A DNA stretch of 64,000 bases from Micropterix aruncella (GCA_944548615.1 OX155965.1:18534201-18598200), one strand, 5' to 3'; positions 1 through 13,649 are shown, counted from the stretch's first letter. The notes: a model not told the origin generated them from the letters alone. A program made the numbers and translations.

Positions 1-229
1 GATTCTAACAATACTACGAACTTCTAAATCGGTTCGAGCGGTTATGGTGGAATAAAGAAATGGAAATCCCTGAAAACATAACATCCTTTTTTGTTGGGCA
101 GTCGTGTAAAAATAAATAACATATGTATAAATTAAAATTTATTTGAATTTGTAATTCCGGTTCAAACCGAAGTTATCGGATGTCTAAATGGTCAGTGTGA
201 AAAACGGCAATTTCTAATTGAATAGACCT

Positions 230-645
230 GTAGACATATCATATGTAGAACGTAGAGAACATATAAAGGGCTTATATGTAGACATACATAAAGGATCTTA
301 TACAATATCATTGTGCCAAATTTCGCGTTTATTTAACTGAAAAATATAAAAGTGTCATTCAAAATTGTAGATATATCATATGTAGAAGGTATATAGATAA
401 CATATAGGGCATATATGTAGACATGCATGTAGGATCTTATACAATATCATTGTGCCAAATTTCGCGTTTATTTAACTGAAATATATAAAGATGTCACTCA
501 AAATTGTAGACATATCATATGTAGAAGGTAGAGAACATATATGGCATATATGTATACTTACATGTAGGATCTAACACAATGTAATCGTGCCAAATTTCGC
601 GTTTAATTAACAGAAATATATAAAAAAAGTCATTTAAAATTAGCT
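230..645 (+). repeat. Tandem repeat, three units of about 138 bp
   Basis: Units start at about 230, 367 and 507 with gtagacatatcatatgtaga and each contain ttgtgccaaatttcgcgttt and aatatataaa. The units differ by point changes only. No coding content. Confidence 0.9.
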
Positions 646-1283
646 TACGATCAAAATGCGTCGCATTCATTGAATAATAGTTTGTGAGTATCTCAAATTC
701 TAATACTTTAGATATTATCAAATATGTTTTGGGTTATACAATTTCGTAAAATAATTGCGAATATAGGATTATCTTGCTTGTTAAATTGAGTTCACTACAG
801 TAGGAGAATTTTGTTCCTCAGCTGGTGTCATTGAAAGTGTTCCTGTATGTTAGTTATCCTGTATAATAAAAAATGTACACTCCTGCGTCTCACCCCGCTC
901 TTTACCAGTTAAAAGTAAGATAATAGACAGCAAGAAGAAGTGGCGTATAGGGATCGATAACGCACCGTTCGACTGGAAACTCGGTCAATAGTGGCACTAG
1001 TAACGTCACCGCCGACCGCTCGTATAACGCCGGCCACAGTTTATACAATTAAAAAAAACGGTAATCGAATGGAAAAGAAGATGGCGCTCCGGCGCCGCGG
1101 TGGACGCGCCGCGCTCTGCACGCGACGGGCGCGGGACTCGAACTGAAAGCCTTCGGTCTGAACGTCGAACGCTGAACGCAACGCCCGCCCGCCTGAAAAG
1201 AGGGTGGTTGCACAGAATAAGGGAGGTGTCTAACAATCCACCAGATGTGTCACAACTTTATAAACCGCGAATGTGGTAATAAG

Positions 1284-1480
1284 GCTAGGGACAGACTGAG
1301 GCTACGTACGCAACATTAAGGGGTCCAGCACACCGGTACTACGTACGCAACGTACGCAACGAATTATGACATCTGGCCCTTGAATTTACATAAAAGCAGA
1401 CACATTTGGGCACACGGCAGATGTCATCATACATACGTTGCGTACGTTGCGTACATAGGCCCAGTCTGTCGGACCCCATA
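1284..1480. mobile_element. Palindromic short element built of tacgtacgcaac repeats
   Basis: gggacagactgaggctacgt (1288) pairs with acataggcccagtctgtcgg (1453) as imperfect inverted ends. Between them tacgtacgcaac is repeated, direct on the left and inverted on the right. Probably a MITE-like element. Confidence 0.65.
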
Positions 1481-3199
1481 CGAACACTTGTTCCACGTAG
1501 GCAACGTATATGTACTTGTATTGTGTACAACCATTGTACGATATGTTTTCTGATTCTGAGAGTGAATTTGAGAACGATTTACGCAGTCTGTTATTTTAAA
1601 TGAATATGTACGCACCACAAAAAAAGCTATAGCATTCATGAGATAAATAGACAAAAAGAAAAGTTTGGACAATACAATAAAATTGAAATATGATGAAAAA
1701 CGATTGTTTATATACTTCCGTATATCTAAAGGACAGTTTGAGGAGATTCATAATATTATTGAATGTGACATAAAAATTACCTTGTGTTCAAGATGTTCAT
1801 CTCCCATTTTTCAAATATAAGCGCATGCACTGTTTCTTACTCTGTGCATGCACCGACGTTATATGGAATGTGAAATCAGCGGGAAAACCTTACTTCCTTA
1901 CTATCACATTTGGCAGGATATTTCCGTCCCCCAGCCTGGTCACAAGTTCGAGGTCGCTTGCGCGGCTTCTACCTGACGTCGACAACTACCTTCGGTTGTC
2001 ATAGAAAACTTACTTCTCCAAACCCCCCCTGGTTATTCGCTAGGGGTTTCTCCGGCTGGGGTTTTCTCGCAAGTGCAGATAGTGCTTCAACCGCCCAGTT
2101 CCACCGGAAATACTCCCCCAAATCCGCGATCTTCTGATCCCAACCGTCTCCGACTGCAGAATTACAGCCGTGGCATAAGCTCACAGCGTCCCTGACAGGG
2201 TAAGCCCCTCTTCAAGGAGGCTACCAGATAGGATTTGAATCGTGAGATTAGCAGGCAAGGTGACAGAAAGAGTTTAGCTAACAACACTACCCAAGATTCA
2301 CGGAAACATTAGGAACCGTCCATGTCGTATCTGTCATGAACATATGTACACAATTTTTGTTCAATCTCTGGTAGGGGTCGTGGAGTGAGGGGAACGAGGA
2401 AGGTTTCATCAGGCTTCGCGGCTGCGACTAGGCGACTACCCTAGCGCCTCGTGGCCACGAACACGCGACACGTAAACGGTGTTACCACAAGGCGTTATTT
2501 TAAAGGGTTGGTGTTTTAATTTTTTAAAGTCTCTTATTTCCAAGAGCATGAAATTGAATACAACTGTGACATCTTGATATGCTCTTTTTTTTACAACGAT
2601 TTCAGTCCCGATGTTAGATTTATTTTAGGCGAGTTGTAACTGATGTATTTGACTAAATTATACGTAATAAAGTTCAAAACACAAATTGCAAGACTGGCGG
2701 AAACATGACGGTAATAAATTTTCTCATAACTCCAGCCTAGTTTGATTTTTCACGATCAAGGCGAACGGAAAAAATCTTAAAAATGATTGACGAGATTGGG
2801 TTTGGATGAGCTGAATATTTTTTTTATTTTCATGTATACAACTAAACACTAATTTATTGAATAGTTCCCTTTTATATCGGTCTAACATTTATTTAAAATT
2901 ATTTATTTTTGGATATATTTTCAATGGTAGATATTTTTTTTGTAAATATTAGAATATTTTTAAAAGTATTTTGAAGTAGTTTCATTGAAATACAACTACG
3001 AACGCGTCTTCGGCTTCCTTCCAATTTAGCATTAATTTTCCTTGAAGTCATCAAAATTAACGTAGTCATACAAGGGTTTAATTTTTTTATTTTTTAGTGG
3101 AATAGAAAATATTTTTCAATATAATCATATGAAATATCAAAATGAAAAGACGAGGAGACAAATAATATATTCTATAGAGTTACGCAAAATGAAAGGGGC

Positions 3200-3519
3200 G
3201 GGGGGGGGGGGGGGGATATTAAAATATTTTGATATTATAATGTTATTCGTGTCGAAAAATGGATTTAAAAAGATGAGAACTAAATATATTATTTTTAATT
3301 TACACATAAAGAAAGGACCGGATCTTTAAGGCGTTGGGACGGGGGTAAACGTGAAAGAAGGGTTGAGAAGGAATTATAGTAATGGTTTTAGGATCATAGT
3401 ATATGATATACACCATATAAACTGTAACTGTAACATTGGCGTAGAAGATTTTTTTGAAGATGCATGTCAAATAATATATATTTTTAGTGAGGGAAGTATA
3501 TATGTGGGGGGGGGGGGGG
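3200..3519 (+). repeat. Two poly-G runs
   Basis: 16 G at 3200-3215 and 14 G at 3506-3519, in AT-rich intergenic DNA. Confidence 0.9.
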
Positions 3520-4283
3520 AATGAAGTATTATTTTTGTTTGTGATCGCGTGACATCAAAATGAAGAGCAGAGAAGTAATGTATATTAAAAAAGTATGAAT
3601 TAAAAATATGGCGAGGAGGATGGTAATTATAATATTTTGGAACTTATTCGTATTTATAAATATTTTTTTTCTTTTTGAGATTTTGGAGGTTTTAATGTTG
3701 CTAATATGAGAGAGGTTTACTTTTCACACTAACAGTTATAGATTACTAAACCTATATTCAGATCCATTTACGCCAGTATCCAGCAGAGACCGATCATAAG
3801 CAGCGAGGGCATTGAGCAGCTCTCTTACCAGTTTTGAAAAGAATAATCGAGCTCGAGGTTGCAAGCTATTTCAAACCATATGGTGACCAGGATGGGGGCG
3901 ACCAACGGTGCATTTTAAATTTAGGTGAGAACAGGTGAGAACCCTATTATATTAGGAAAACTACGTTTCCACACTCCCCCACTATGTACAAATTTGCTTT
4001 TGCACAGTGTACTGCCCATGTGCTAATATGCTTAAGTCCATTCACATTCAACACTCACAGTCGACTGTCGCTTGGCACCTCATAGATTACTCACTGGAGA
4101 GATAATATTGCCGTATTAATTCAAATAAATAGTCCTGAATGTTTTCTTTGACCCTATTTTTAAAACCCTTTTATTAACCATTTGCAGACCATTTTTTAAC
4201 CACTTCCTGTTATCCCATTGAGCTGAACTTTGGCATACTTATGTAAGTTCGGTTACAATGCAATGTTATGGTACCATCGAGCT

Positions 4284-4690
4284 GATTTGATGATGAGCCG
4301 AGATGTAGGGACTGGAACCCCCTGATGGCAAATAGTAGAACAGTCGAATTTGGGCTAGTATATTTTATTATCATGGGTACTTTCTATCACACATGATGAC
4401 GAGTGTCTCAAGATGGAGCCGGGAGATTACCACTGGAGCTCCCTGATGAAAAGTTCTAAGATAGTTGAGTTTAGGCTTGTTCGTTTTGTTGTCTCAAGTA
4501 CTTTCCATTACACATGATGAAGAGGGTCTGAGGATGGAGCCGGGAGATTGCCAATGGAACTCCCTGATACAAAGTGCTAAGATAGTAGAATTTGGGCTCG
4601 TTTGTTTTGTTGTATTAAGTATTTTCCATTACACATGATGACGAGGGTCTGAAGATGGAGCCGAGAGATTGCCACGGAGCTCCCTGATGA
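4284..4690 (+). repeat. Tandem repeat, about 120-bp unit, three and a half copies
   Basis: Units begin near 4284, 4390, 4513 and 4633 with cacatgatgacgagggtctg-like sequence and include gatggagccgggagattgcc and gctccctgatgaaaag. The last unit is cut off after gatgaaaagt. Confidence 0.88.
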
Positions 4691-5689
4691 AAAGTAAAGC
4701 TTGTTTTAAAAAATCCTTCTTACTTTCAATTGATTTTAAATTCTTTCATTGTAATTGTTTAAACTCCTTTCCTTTTAATATTTTCATTTGCACTAAGTTT
4801 TTTTCGCTGGTTTGCTTTTCCCTGGTTCCGTCGCGTTTATACAATAACTATACGAATACAATTAATATGGATATGTATAGTATTTTTTCATTCAATTCAT
4901 CTTTTTGAGGAAGCTCACGGATGGAAGCTGAGCCATGAGTTAGATTAGCTGCTAAAACAAACTGACCTTGCAGTCTAATCCGAATGGAAACGTAAACCTC
5001 TATACACATATAATAAAAGGACATAAAATTTATTAAACTGTGTTTAAATCCTCTATTTATCTAAATCTCGAGCTGGTAACGCCACTTCGGCCGCCCAAGC
5101 AATCGTGGAAGGCGGAAAAGACCGATCGTAGCCGAAACAAGCCACCCCGTGGCGACGATCACTTCTCATCGGGCGGCGAGAAGTCTACAAACGACAAGCC
5201 ATCCACCACAATTCACCACCTTGCGGATGGCGAAACCATTACTATTAGGAACATACATACGAGGGTATATTGAAAAGGGTTCATTTAGAAAATACCTCTG
5301 TAAATAAATGCTGACGTCCATTCTCACAACACGCGAAGTAAATTCCAACTATAAGTGCCTCGTGTTAAATTAGCAAGGGTCTAAGAGATCTTCTTATGTC
5401 TGAGGATTAATTACTACAATCTCCTCCCTAACGATATTGTACTGAATAAACTGCAATTAAAGAAAAATATTAAGAAGATTTAGATAAGATACCTATTTCA
5501 TACAATGACGAATTTGAGGATTATGTTTTCCATTAGTAGTTTCCTGGTTACGAGGATCATACTTAAAAGGTTCCAGAATGAATAGGAAATAGGTTAATAA
5601 TAAAACACTTTTTTTAAAACCATGCCATAGTGGAACTTTGAACAGGCTATCATAATTAAATGCTATACAGAATTTCGTGTTTGTGCGGT

Positions 5690-5945
5690 TGACTGTTGAG
5701 GAGTCCCCTCATTGAAAGCCAACAGCAGCAGCCATATTTCGGTGAAACTTAGAACGGCTTGCTATAATTGATTGTATATACACAAATTCGTTTCTGTGTT
5801 GTCGACCGTTGGAAGCCAACCCTGGGTGTAGGAGTATCCTCGTTGGAAGCCAACCCTAGGTGTAGCCGCCATGTCATGGTAAAATTTATAACGGGCTACT
5901 GTAACTGAATGCATGCAATAAAACGGGCTACTGTAACTCTATAAA
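5690..5945. repeat. Internal repeat units of the 'accgacttc' element
   Basis: Two to three copies of a unit containing ttggaagccaaccctgggtg, also found within the elements at 37.7-38.3 and 45.2-45.8 kb. Ends not seen. Confidence 0.6.
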
Positions 5946-8601
5946 AATTATATCGACTTTATCTATTGCGACCCTGTCATTGATGTAATTTTATATTTTT
6001 AATAATTTTAATTTGACTGTTTTATAACGGGCTCATCGTTTTTATATTTTGACTATCTGCAGCTGACTATTAGCAGCTCTAATAATTTTAAAAAGATTTT
6101 AAATGTTTATTATAAATTTATAAATAGTAATTGTTTTACAATTTAAAAAAAAAAAGTCGATATTTAAACTAATAATTATACCACAAAAGGTATATATAAT
6201 ACCACATAATTCAATTTGACTACACCAAGAGTAGAGATTCCTACCAACTGGTTATTTGAAAGATATTTTTAAAATATTTGAAAACAATACCACTAAGACA
6301 TTCGAGGTGAGATTTAGTTTTTAAATATGCCTAAATATTAAATATACCACTGACCCAGGGGTCATACAAATAGTAGCATTCTCCTTTTTCAATAACTATT
6401 TCTTTAATAAAAAATAGTTATTGCGTAGTCAATGGTGTTGTGACGTCAAAATAAATTAAACATTTTTTCCGACCACTGCCCTGGTTGACATTATTATTTC
6501 AATCCTAATGTAAAAATCACTACTATATATGTACCTTAACTTTTCTTCGCTACCTTTCTGCGCCACTATGCGCGACCGACTCGTTGGAGTTTCTGCGTCA
6601 CTTCTGCGCTATTTGTGGCAAAATCTACGACCTGACCCCATGTATGTATATTATAAGTCATTGCAGTATAATTCCAACTAGTTACCAAAAACCCGCTAGG
6701 GCTTCGTGGATAAATAGCACTAAACAAAAATGTTAAATTTTGTTGCGCAAAAAAAGACAAATAACGTCATGAAAGCCGGCTGCCGTTACCTGGGCAAGAG
6801 TTTGACAGTTAATGGTGCTAGTGCTAACGTCAGACATGTCTTCAGCGCCTCGTCAAGATACCATTTGTCTATTAGCAGAATTTAGGTCGAAATTTTGCTT
6901 TTTGTTTACTAAGTCCCCCTCAAATATGGTTTTGGCTCCTTAGAGATCGATTGGTGTTTTGAAATTACATGGAATTGGCGCCGAAGTTTTAACTTTATTT
7001 AAAAAAACTTTATTAAAAAAATGACCCTTCTCATCTTAAAACAAGTAAATATATTAAAAGGAATAAAAAAACGACTGCCGTTACAAAAAGTGAGGTAGTG
7101 TATTTTTAACTATTTTAATTACGGTTTTTTTTTATGAAATATTTGTAGTTTATGTATTTATCCATATAGATACATTTACATTTTCGGAATGTACTCAATC
7201 AGAACTTTCATTTGATGCTAAACACGATATATTTGTGTTAATTTATTAACATTTGGATATTTGGACATTTAGACAACTATTTACTCGATATTTGGACAGT
7301 TAAGGTATCTTATGACACTTGGGATGACATAACAATTCTAACAATACCACATATTTCTAAATCAAGTTGAACGCTTAGAGTTATATTGGAATAAAGAAAC
7401 GGAAAACATACATATATAAGAACCCTGAACATATTACACTCCTTTATTGTCGGGTAGTCGTAACTAAAATGTTTAAAACCTGAATACCGGGAACCGGGAA
7501 TAACCTGCGAAATTTTGGAGTGAATTCATTTTATAGTTCGTTTTCCCTGAAATGTCTTTTTACGCATTGCGTTTTTAAGAAATTTCCAGAATTCATAGTT
7601 GCATTACTGGCCTCAAACACCTGTAAAATAGATATATGTACCGACCAAATCGGTTGCCATCCATAACATTCGACGGCAAGGGTATATTTACATTGAATAT
7701 TCAACTATTTGACCCAATGTACTTAAACCGAGACAGTGTCGGATGCCATGGAGTTGAACGTTCTGCAATAGAGACTTTTCTCTAAATTTAGTATGGTTTA
7801 GTCAAGAATGTTTATCTGAGTCTGTTTGAAACCGAACATCTCCGATTGCAAAAATGGTATCTCACATTTTTCGCCTTTACATTCGTTATTCGTTTACATA
7901 TTCATTATCTATGATTTCTTCTATATGTGTTATTATATCTTGTATATTCATATATTTCTTAATTACATTTAGTTTCATGATTTCTATTATTATTATTTTA
8001 TTATTTGATCCATATCCGGCGATTGGGGAGGGGGCCGCCCTCGCAACCAATACGCTGCTGTCGGAGCCGCTGAATCTCGCACTCCATTCACGATTCGCTT
8101 CCATTCTTGACGATTTTTTGCCACGTCTTCAGCATCCCTAGCCGATTATCGTTGATTCTTAAGGTCGTATTTGATGTTATTTAGCCAGGTTTTCTTCTGT
8201 GCCGATTGCTGAATTCTCCATTCTGTCGGACGGTCTCACCAAAGAAGTTTAAGTGGCAAGCGATTACCGTTCATTCGGCAAACATGGGCGACCATCATAA
8301 CCGACGTTTTTGTACTTCTTCTTCGATCGCTGTTAGTAGATCGCATCTCTCTCTAATGGTCTCGTTTCGAATTCGGTCGCGGAGTGAGAAACCGAGAATC
8401 TGCCTCAAGCATCGCATTTGGAAGACTTCGAACTTGCTGAGTTCCGATTGTAGTAACATACACGTTTCCGATCCATAAAGAAGAATGGGAAGAACCAACG
8501 TTCGGTATAGTCGTACTTTGGTTTTATGGTTTTCATATTCGCTCGCTTCCATATGCACCACTTGAGCGAGGCGAATGTTGCTGTTGCCTGACCTATCCGG
8601 C

Positions 8602-9455
8602 CAGTGGCGGCGCTAGGCGTCGGCGACGTCGGCGACCGCCGACGGCCTCGCACCTAAGGGGCCTCGCAAAACTTTTACAAATTATTTAAATGCATTTACA
8701 GACTTTTGAAATGCATTACAGAGTTAACTTTTTTAACACAATGATAGATGCTATTATAGCCGACACCGAATGTCGATTTAAAGCGCTCAATGAATATTTT
8801 GGGCAATTTGCGATATCAGTTATTTGAAATCGATATCAAAAGAGGACCTTCTCAAGCATTGTAATGATTTAGGTACAATACTGCGACATGGCGACGGCGA
8901 AAACAGTGGCATACAGCCTTTCGAGCTATCTGAAGAGCTACAGCTTTTAAAAGCGAATTCACTTGACTGTCAACGACGCGAAACAACTCATTCAGTACAT
9001 TTTAGAAAATAATTTGGAAGAAATAGGTATATCCAAATGTTTACATAGCAATATATGCTCAAATCATGATCACAGTTCCCGTCAGTACAGCTTCCGCCGA
9101 GAGAAGCTTCTCAAAGTTAACATTGATTAAGACCTACTTGAGAAGCACGATGACCCAAGAGAGACTATCTGCATTATCAATTCTATCAATTGAAGCTGAA
9201 ATAGCGGCTAGTATTAGCTATGACATAATCCTGAAAAAGTTCAGTGAGGCCAAAAGCCGAAAAGTTCGTCTATTTTAATTTCTATTTGTGTAATTTTTAA
9301 CATCATTTGATTAGCAATAAAACTCGTTTAGTCATACATTAGTTTCACTATAATTCGGCTCATGAAATCTAACGTTTTCTTTTTGACTGGGAAATAAAAA
9401 AGGCCTCGCGAACCTAATTTCGCCGACGTCCAAGTGTGGTCTAGCGCCGCCACTG
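8602..9455 (+). mobile_element. Short hAT element with terminal inverted repeats and perfect 8-bp target duplication
   Basis: The element is 854 bp. Ends are inverted: cagtggcggcgctag at 8602-8616 and ctagcgccgccactg at 9441-9455. It is flanked on both sides by tatccggc (8594-8601 and 9456-9463), the 8-bp duplication typical of hAT. Inside, 8824-9012 and 9066-9278 on the plus strand encode transposase remnants. The second has STASAERSFSKLTLIKTYLR, the hAT C-terminal dimerisation signature. Most of the catalytic domain is absent, so this is an internally deleted, non-autonomous copy. It interrupts a LINE relic. Confidence 0.93.
9066..9278 (+). pseudogene. hAT transposase C-terminal dimerisation fragment
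   Basis: A 70-codon frame inside the short hAT element. It includes VPVSTASAERSFSKL and SALSILSIEAEIA, matching the hAT family dimerisation domain (Dimer_Tnp_hAT type). It resembles the ZMYM1-like lineage of hAT proteins rather than the ZBED5-like lineage at 29-31 kb. It ends with a TAA just before a putative aataaa at about 9316. No catalytic core remains. Confidence 0.8.
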
Positions 9456-9463
9456 TATCCGGC

Positions 9464-10671
9464 TATGGACATCGGCCGTCGATGACACTTTCTTTTCCGT
9501 ACCTAACGATCCTAAATACATGATTTATATACTTATTGCCAATTATTAAATAATGTATTTTTAAATATATTTTACCATTTAGAGCACCCTTACACATACT
9601 GGTCTTGTCTAAATTGTGTCTGGCGCTTAGCAAGTGCAATAAGGTAGTTGTCTTGCCATTGCTATAACAACATTATTGCTTATATTTATGTTTTAAAAAC
9701 ATAATTTTTACATTTTGGTACATTTTTCTATGTCACTTATTTCATTTGAAAACTGATTATATAACGTAAAAATCACATTAACCCTTTGCATAGTACTTAT
9801 CCTGGTTATTATATAGAAAGTACATATTATGAATATTTGCTAAATTGATGTTGCAAATCTGTCAGTCCAATAACAACAAAAAGGTAAGTATAAGATAATT
9901 TACACAATATTACATTATTGTATATTAAGGTTTCTCGGCGGTATGTTTTCACCCTAAGATTATTCATAAGGTTCGTCCACCATAAAATTTAAGTAGTAAA
10001 AACACAAAACTCATAAGAAAATAGCCCAGTACGCCTCTATTTTGCGGCGCCTGTTTCAATAATGCAAAAGGTGCTGTTGTTTAGATCTACGCAGCGGCCG
10101 GCACCGCGCAGTCTTACTGGGAGCCTGCTCAATAATTGATCAATTTATTCTTGTGGCGGTCATCCCACCTCTTCTGGGACCAATGCTCGTACTTTCAACA
10201 GCTATTCAACCATCCAGAAACTTAGTAATCGGCTTTGTAATACATAATCATTAACGGGTTATGTTACATCACTGAGGTTTGGAATAGGACTTTAAATTGC
10301 TAGGACGTACGCCAACTATAGATGTATAGTACGGTCCTGGTGTACTATCGGAGGAACCTTATGAGAAAGTAGGATAAATACAAACCGGAGCACAAATGAA
10401 ACACAAGTATAAAGAGAAGTATCCCGAAATGATGACTGTACATGGACAACAACACTACCCGTATCTCGAACCTAAATTGGTTAGGTTCCAATTATTTTTT
10501 TTTAAATGTATGATTTTCTATGATTTTGAGGGTAATTTGACACATCAGCAGAACCTCGCTCGGCTTCAAACTGTCTCGACCATAAAGCACTAAGCAAAGA
10601 CAATGAATTATAACAGATTACCAGAATTCAAACGATATTTTGCATGAAAACTTTGAAGACTATTTGCCGAA
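9464..10671. other. Intergenic, nothing identifiable
   Basis: AT-rich with a GC-rich patch at 10040-10130. No coding frame or repeat structure supported, apart from the LINE remnant to about 9525. Confidence 0.5.
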
Positions 10672-10966
<295 letters not shown>

Positions 10967-10968
10967 AA

Positions 10969-11055
10969 TACGTGTGTAGTGAAGAGCAACTGGCAGATAT
11001 ATTCACCAAGCCATTGCCAATTCAAAAATTGTGTGTTCTTTTCTGCTACAATTAA
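10969..11055 (+). pseudogene. Ty1/copia polyprotein C-terminal fragment (RNase H end)
   Basis: The 29-codon frame reads [13 protein letters not shown] near its middle, the diagnostic C-terminal motif of copia-type RNase H, and ends in TAA at 11053-11055. Upstream sequence is replaced by the AT microsatellite. The following bases (to about 11100) may be the start of a long terminal repeat, but no second repeat was identified. Confidence 0.75.
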
Positions 11056-11149
11056 AGGTGTTGTGTGATAAACAACGTTTCATTGTTTCTTTTTGCTCGA
11101 CCACTGATAATCTCTAAAAATATACAATGGAAATGTTTATCTTAAATAG

Positions 11150-11520
11150 TCCTACAAAAAAGCCAGCGACAGCATATATCTATATTTTATGTGTAAGCCA
11201 TTATCGCCAAAATAGTGAACCATAAATAAATACTTTTATCACATCTGGTATCTAAAGTAGATAATTTTTGTCTTTTACAGTACCTACATCATTTGGGCAA
11301 ATTTGGTCAAATATTTGAATAGATATGACGATAACCAACCGAGTGCGCGATATTATGGTGTTTTTTATTATATTTTTTTTATATTAAAAAAATAATTTAA
11401 ATCGTTAGGTCATGTTTATTGGTCGTATTATCAACAATTATGAATTCTTGTCAAAATAAGTAAATGTATCGTCTCAAGTGTTTAAAACAAAAGACTTTTA
11501 CCTTTTACTGAATAAATAGA
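11150..11520 (+). mobile_element. Degenerate internal Helitron fragment
   Basis: Stretches such as acaaaaaagccagcgacagc and aatttaaatcgttaggtcat match the interior of both Helitron copies in order, with deletions. Ends are missing. Confidence 0.65.
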
Positions 11521-11577
11521 GAGATAATACGACATGGGTATGGAACCGCGTCCCGCGACCGTGTCGTAATCTATACT

Positions 11578-12549
11578 TCTATACTAATATTATAAAGAGG
11601 TAAAGTTTGTGACGTTGTAGGAAGTAATCTCTGGAACCACTAAACCGATTTTGAAAATTCTTTTACGAATAGAAAGCCACGTTATTTGTGAGTGCCATAT
11701 GGCTACACCTATATTAATCTGAAAAATGAAAAGACTTTTTAGTGGTCGTTGGATTTACAAAGTAATTCGAAGAAAAACAGTCGAATGAAAGCGTTTCTTA
11801 CGAACGCTGCTTTAACGATGAGAGATATATGATTGAGTTCTAGGGAAAAATTGTAGAGCTTAGTAATGCCTACAGAAAAGTAAGGGAAAGCATATGTCTA
11901 AATTTTGTATTTAAGTCACAAAAAGTAGTTTTTTATATTTAACCCCTCATTTTGCAATATAAACATTCGGCGGTCCCTTTTGTTTTGTCAGTTTGGCGCG
12001 TAAAATTGGCGAGAGTCGATGGCCTTGAGGAAAACCACTATACGGATCATAAAAAGAATAACTGTAAAATGACCGCATTGAAATTTGAAATATAAAACAT
12101 AATAACTTTATCTTGCGGTAGGCGACCGTGCGTCCCTCGCGTATATAAAATAATTATAAAATAATTTAAATAGTTAGGTCATGTTTCTTGGTCAAATTAT
12201 CAACAATTATGAATTCATATCAAAATAAGTAAGTTTATCGTCTCAAGTGACAAAAAAAAAATCCCTTTTACTGCATATAATTTCCCTTTTACTGCAAAAA
12301 TGGTTAAAGATATAAGACACTCACAAATAAGACGCTCACAAGAAGACACTCACAAATAACGGTAATATATTCAAATTGGCATGCAAATACATACATACAT
12401 ATGCAGTAAAAATATAACCCTTCTTTTGGCAGTCAGGAAATAAATCATAGCACTCAGTACTAACCGAACCACACTATCCACCACACATCCACCACACCAT
12501 CACAAGTAAATTTTTTTACCGCCCAACGAAGTGGGCACGGGTCAGCTAG
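11578..12549 (+). mobile_element. Helitron-like non-autonomous element, copy 1 (with an inserted repeat)
   Basis: It begins TC-tatactaatattataaag (11578) and ends cgcccaacgaagtgggc (a hairpin, stem gccca/tgggc), then gggtcagCTAG followed by T at 12550. No inverted ends or target duplication are present, as expected for Helitrons. Compared with copy 2 it has about 220 extra bases at about 11938-12156. No protein is encoded. Confidence 0.82.
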
Positions 12550-13649
12550 TAAGATATATAACGGAGATATGTACTGTACACATTATAGATAGATAGTGTT
12601 AACATATAATTATTCATAGTTTTATTGTTATATTTGTATTTGTTATGTATAAACGCTGTTTGTTAACCAAATAAAATAAAATAGAATAAAATAAATAAAA
12701 TAATTTTTTTGACTACATATATTGCATTTCCACAAATTGCAAGAAAATCTGAAATATTTTAACGTCCAGAACTCAAAACTTCCTAGGAGAGATATATAAA
12801 TAAATACTATAATATGTATACTGTTTGAAATAGGCAGCTTTGATATCCCCAGAGACTAATAAAAGAATGCAAAGGTTTTCAGTGTGGAGTTCGGCCTGCC
12901 TGTATTACCCCTGCAGCGCAGGCCTGTAAAAACAAATCCGTTCAAATATTTATATCTATCGTAGGAGATTGCCTTCGCAACTTCCGGGCTGCCACTTAGG
13001 TGGATTTCATCGCGAAAACATCGAATTATTCGCTCCATCGTTCTGTTTTTTCCACCTGCGGGTAGGCTTTCGTTTACTTATCTACCTTTGAAGAAGGTAT
13101 AGAATATTAGCCTTTGGCGAGACTATTGCCGCCATTTTGTTAGACAAAACAGGCGAATTACTTTTTAGAATTTTGCTGTTGTGCAAATCAGCGCACAAAC
13201 AAATATACAAAGATTCAGATTAATTTTATTGGTATAATAGAGAGACTGGGGATGGTTTGGACCCTTTTTAGATTTTATTTGTTAATTTTATTTCTAAATA
13301 CTTTACCTTTTTGGTTTTTAGGCTAATGTTTAAAGTAGTGTTTTAGGTTTATTTACTTAAAATATAATCTTTCCTGTATTTCATTGTACTGATTCAGAAA
13401 AAGGCCGGAAATTAGATGCATTCCATCTGCCCAAAATATCCCCGTTTATGGGTATACTTTGGACGGCACCTGGGGATGGTATGGACATGCAGTTTGGAGT
13501 ACCTACACAAACACTGTAAGTAACAGGCATTTTTCTAATTCGTTTATTTTCTAATTATATAACAGGCAAGGTAAGGAACAGGGAAAGCAGTGCTACACAT
13601 TATCAGATATATCGGGGAATATTACAGATATATCGGGGAGGATCTTTCG
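12550..13649. other. Intergenic, nothing identifiable beyond an A-rich tail
   Basis: 12670-12705 is an aaataaaataa-type stretch, perhaps the tail of a lost retroelement. The phrase ggggatggtttggac occurs at 13248 and in near form at 13473, and inverted at 14829; a repeat is possible but not defined. Confidence 0.4.

Larger units (their letters stand above)
1..8009. other. Intergenic, no gene seen apart from the repeats listed
   Basis: AT-rich with the tandem repeats, palindromic element and poly-G runs given separately. 1-120 and 7332-7470 are diverged direct copies of one repeat (both have attctaacaatac and ggaataaagaaa). A GC-rich patch at 1075-1205 and fragments at 1910-2310 have no assignable product; 1925-1965 resembles part of the GC-rich retroelement. 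Confidence 0.6.
8010..9525 (-). mobile_element. LINE relic (reverse transcriptase C-terminus), split by the hAT insertion
   Basis: On the minus strand, 8561-8295 encodes RTLVLPILLYGSETCMLL and RCLRQILGFSLRDRIRN, the conserved thumb/C-terminal part of a LINE reverse transcriptase. LINE-like sequence continues to about 8010 (GC-rich end, proline-rich reading). On the other side of the hAT element, 9464-9525 continues the same LINE. The hAT therefore inserted after the LINE. The relic is 5'-truncated and frameshifted. Confidence 0.72.

Noticed and set aside
1006..1236. Arg-rich frame in the GC-rich patch
   Set aside because: Composition alone explains it; no conserved motif.
5040..5273. Hydrophilic 77-codon frame (possible small gene)
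   Set aside because: No ATG-led context, splice sites, homology or partner exon recognised; left unassigned.
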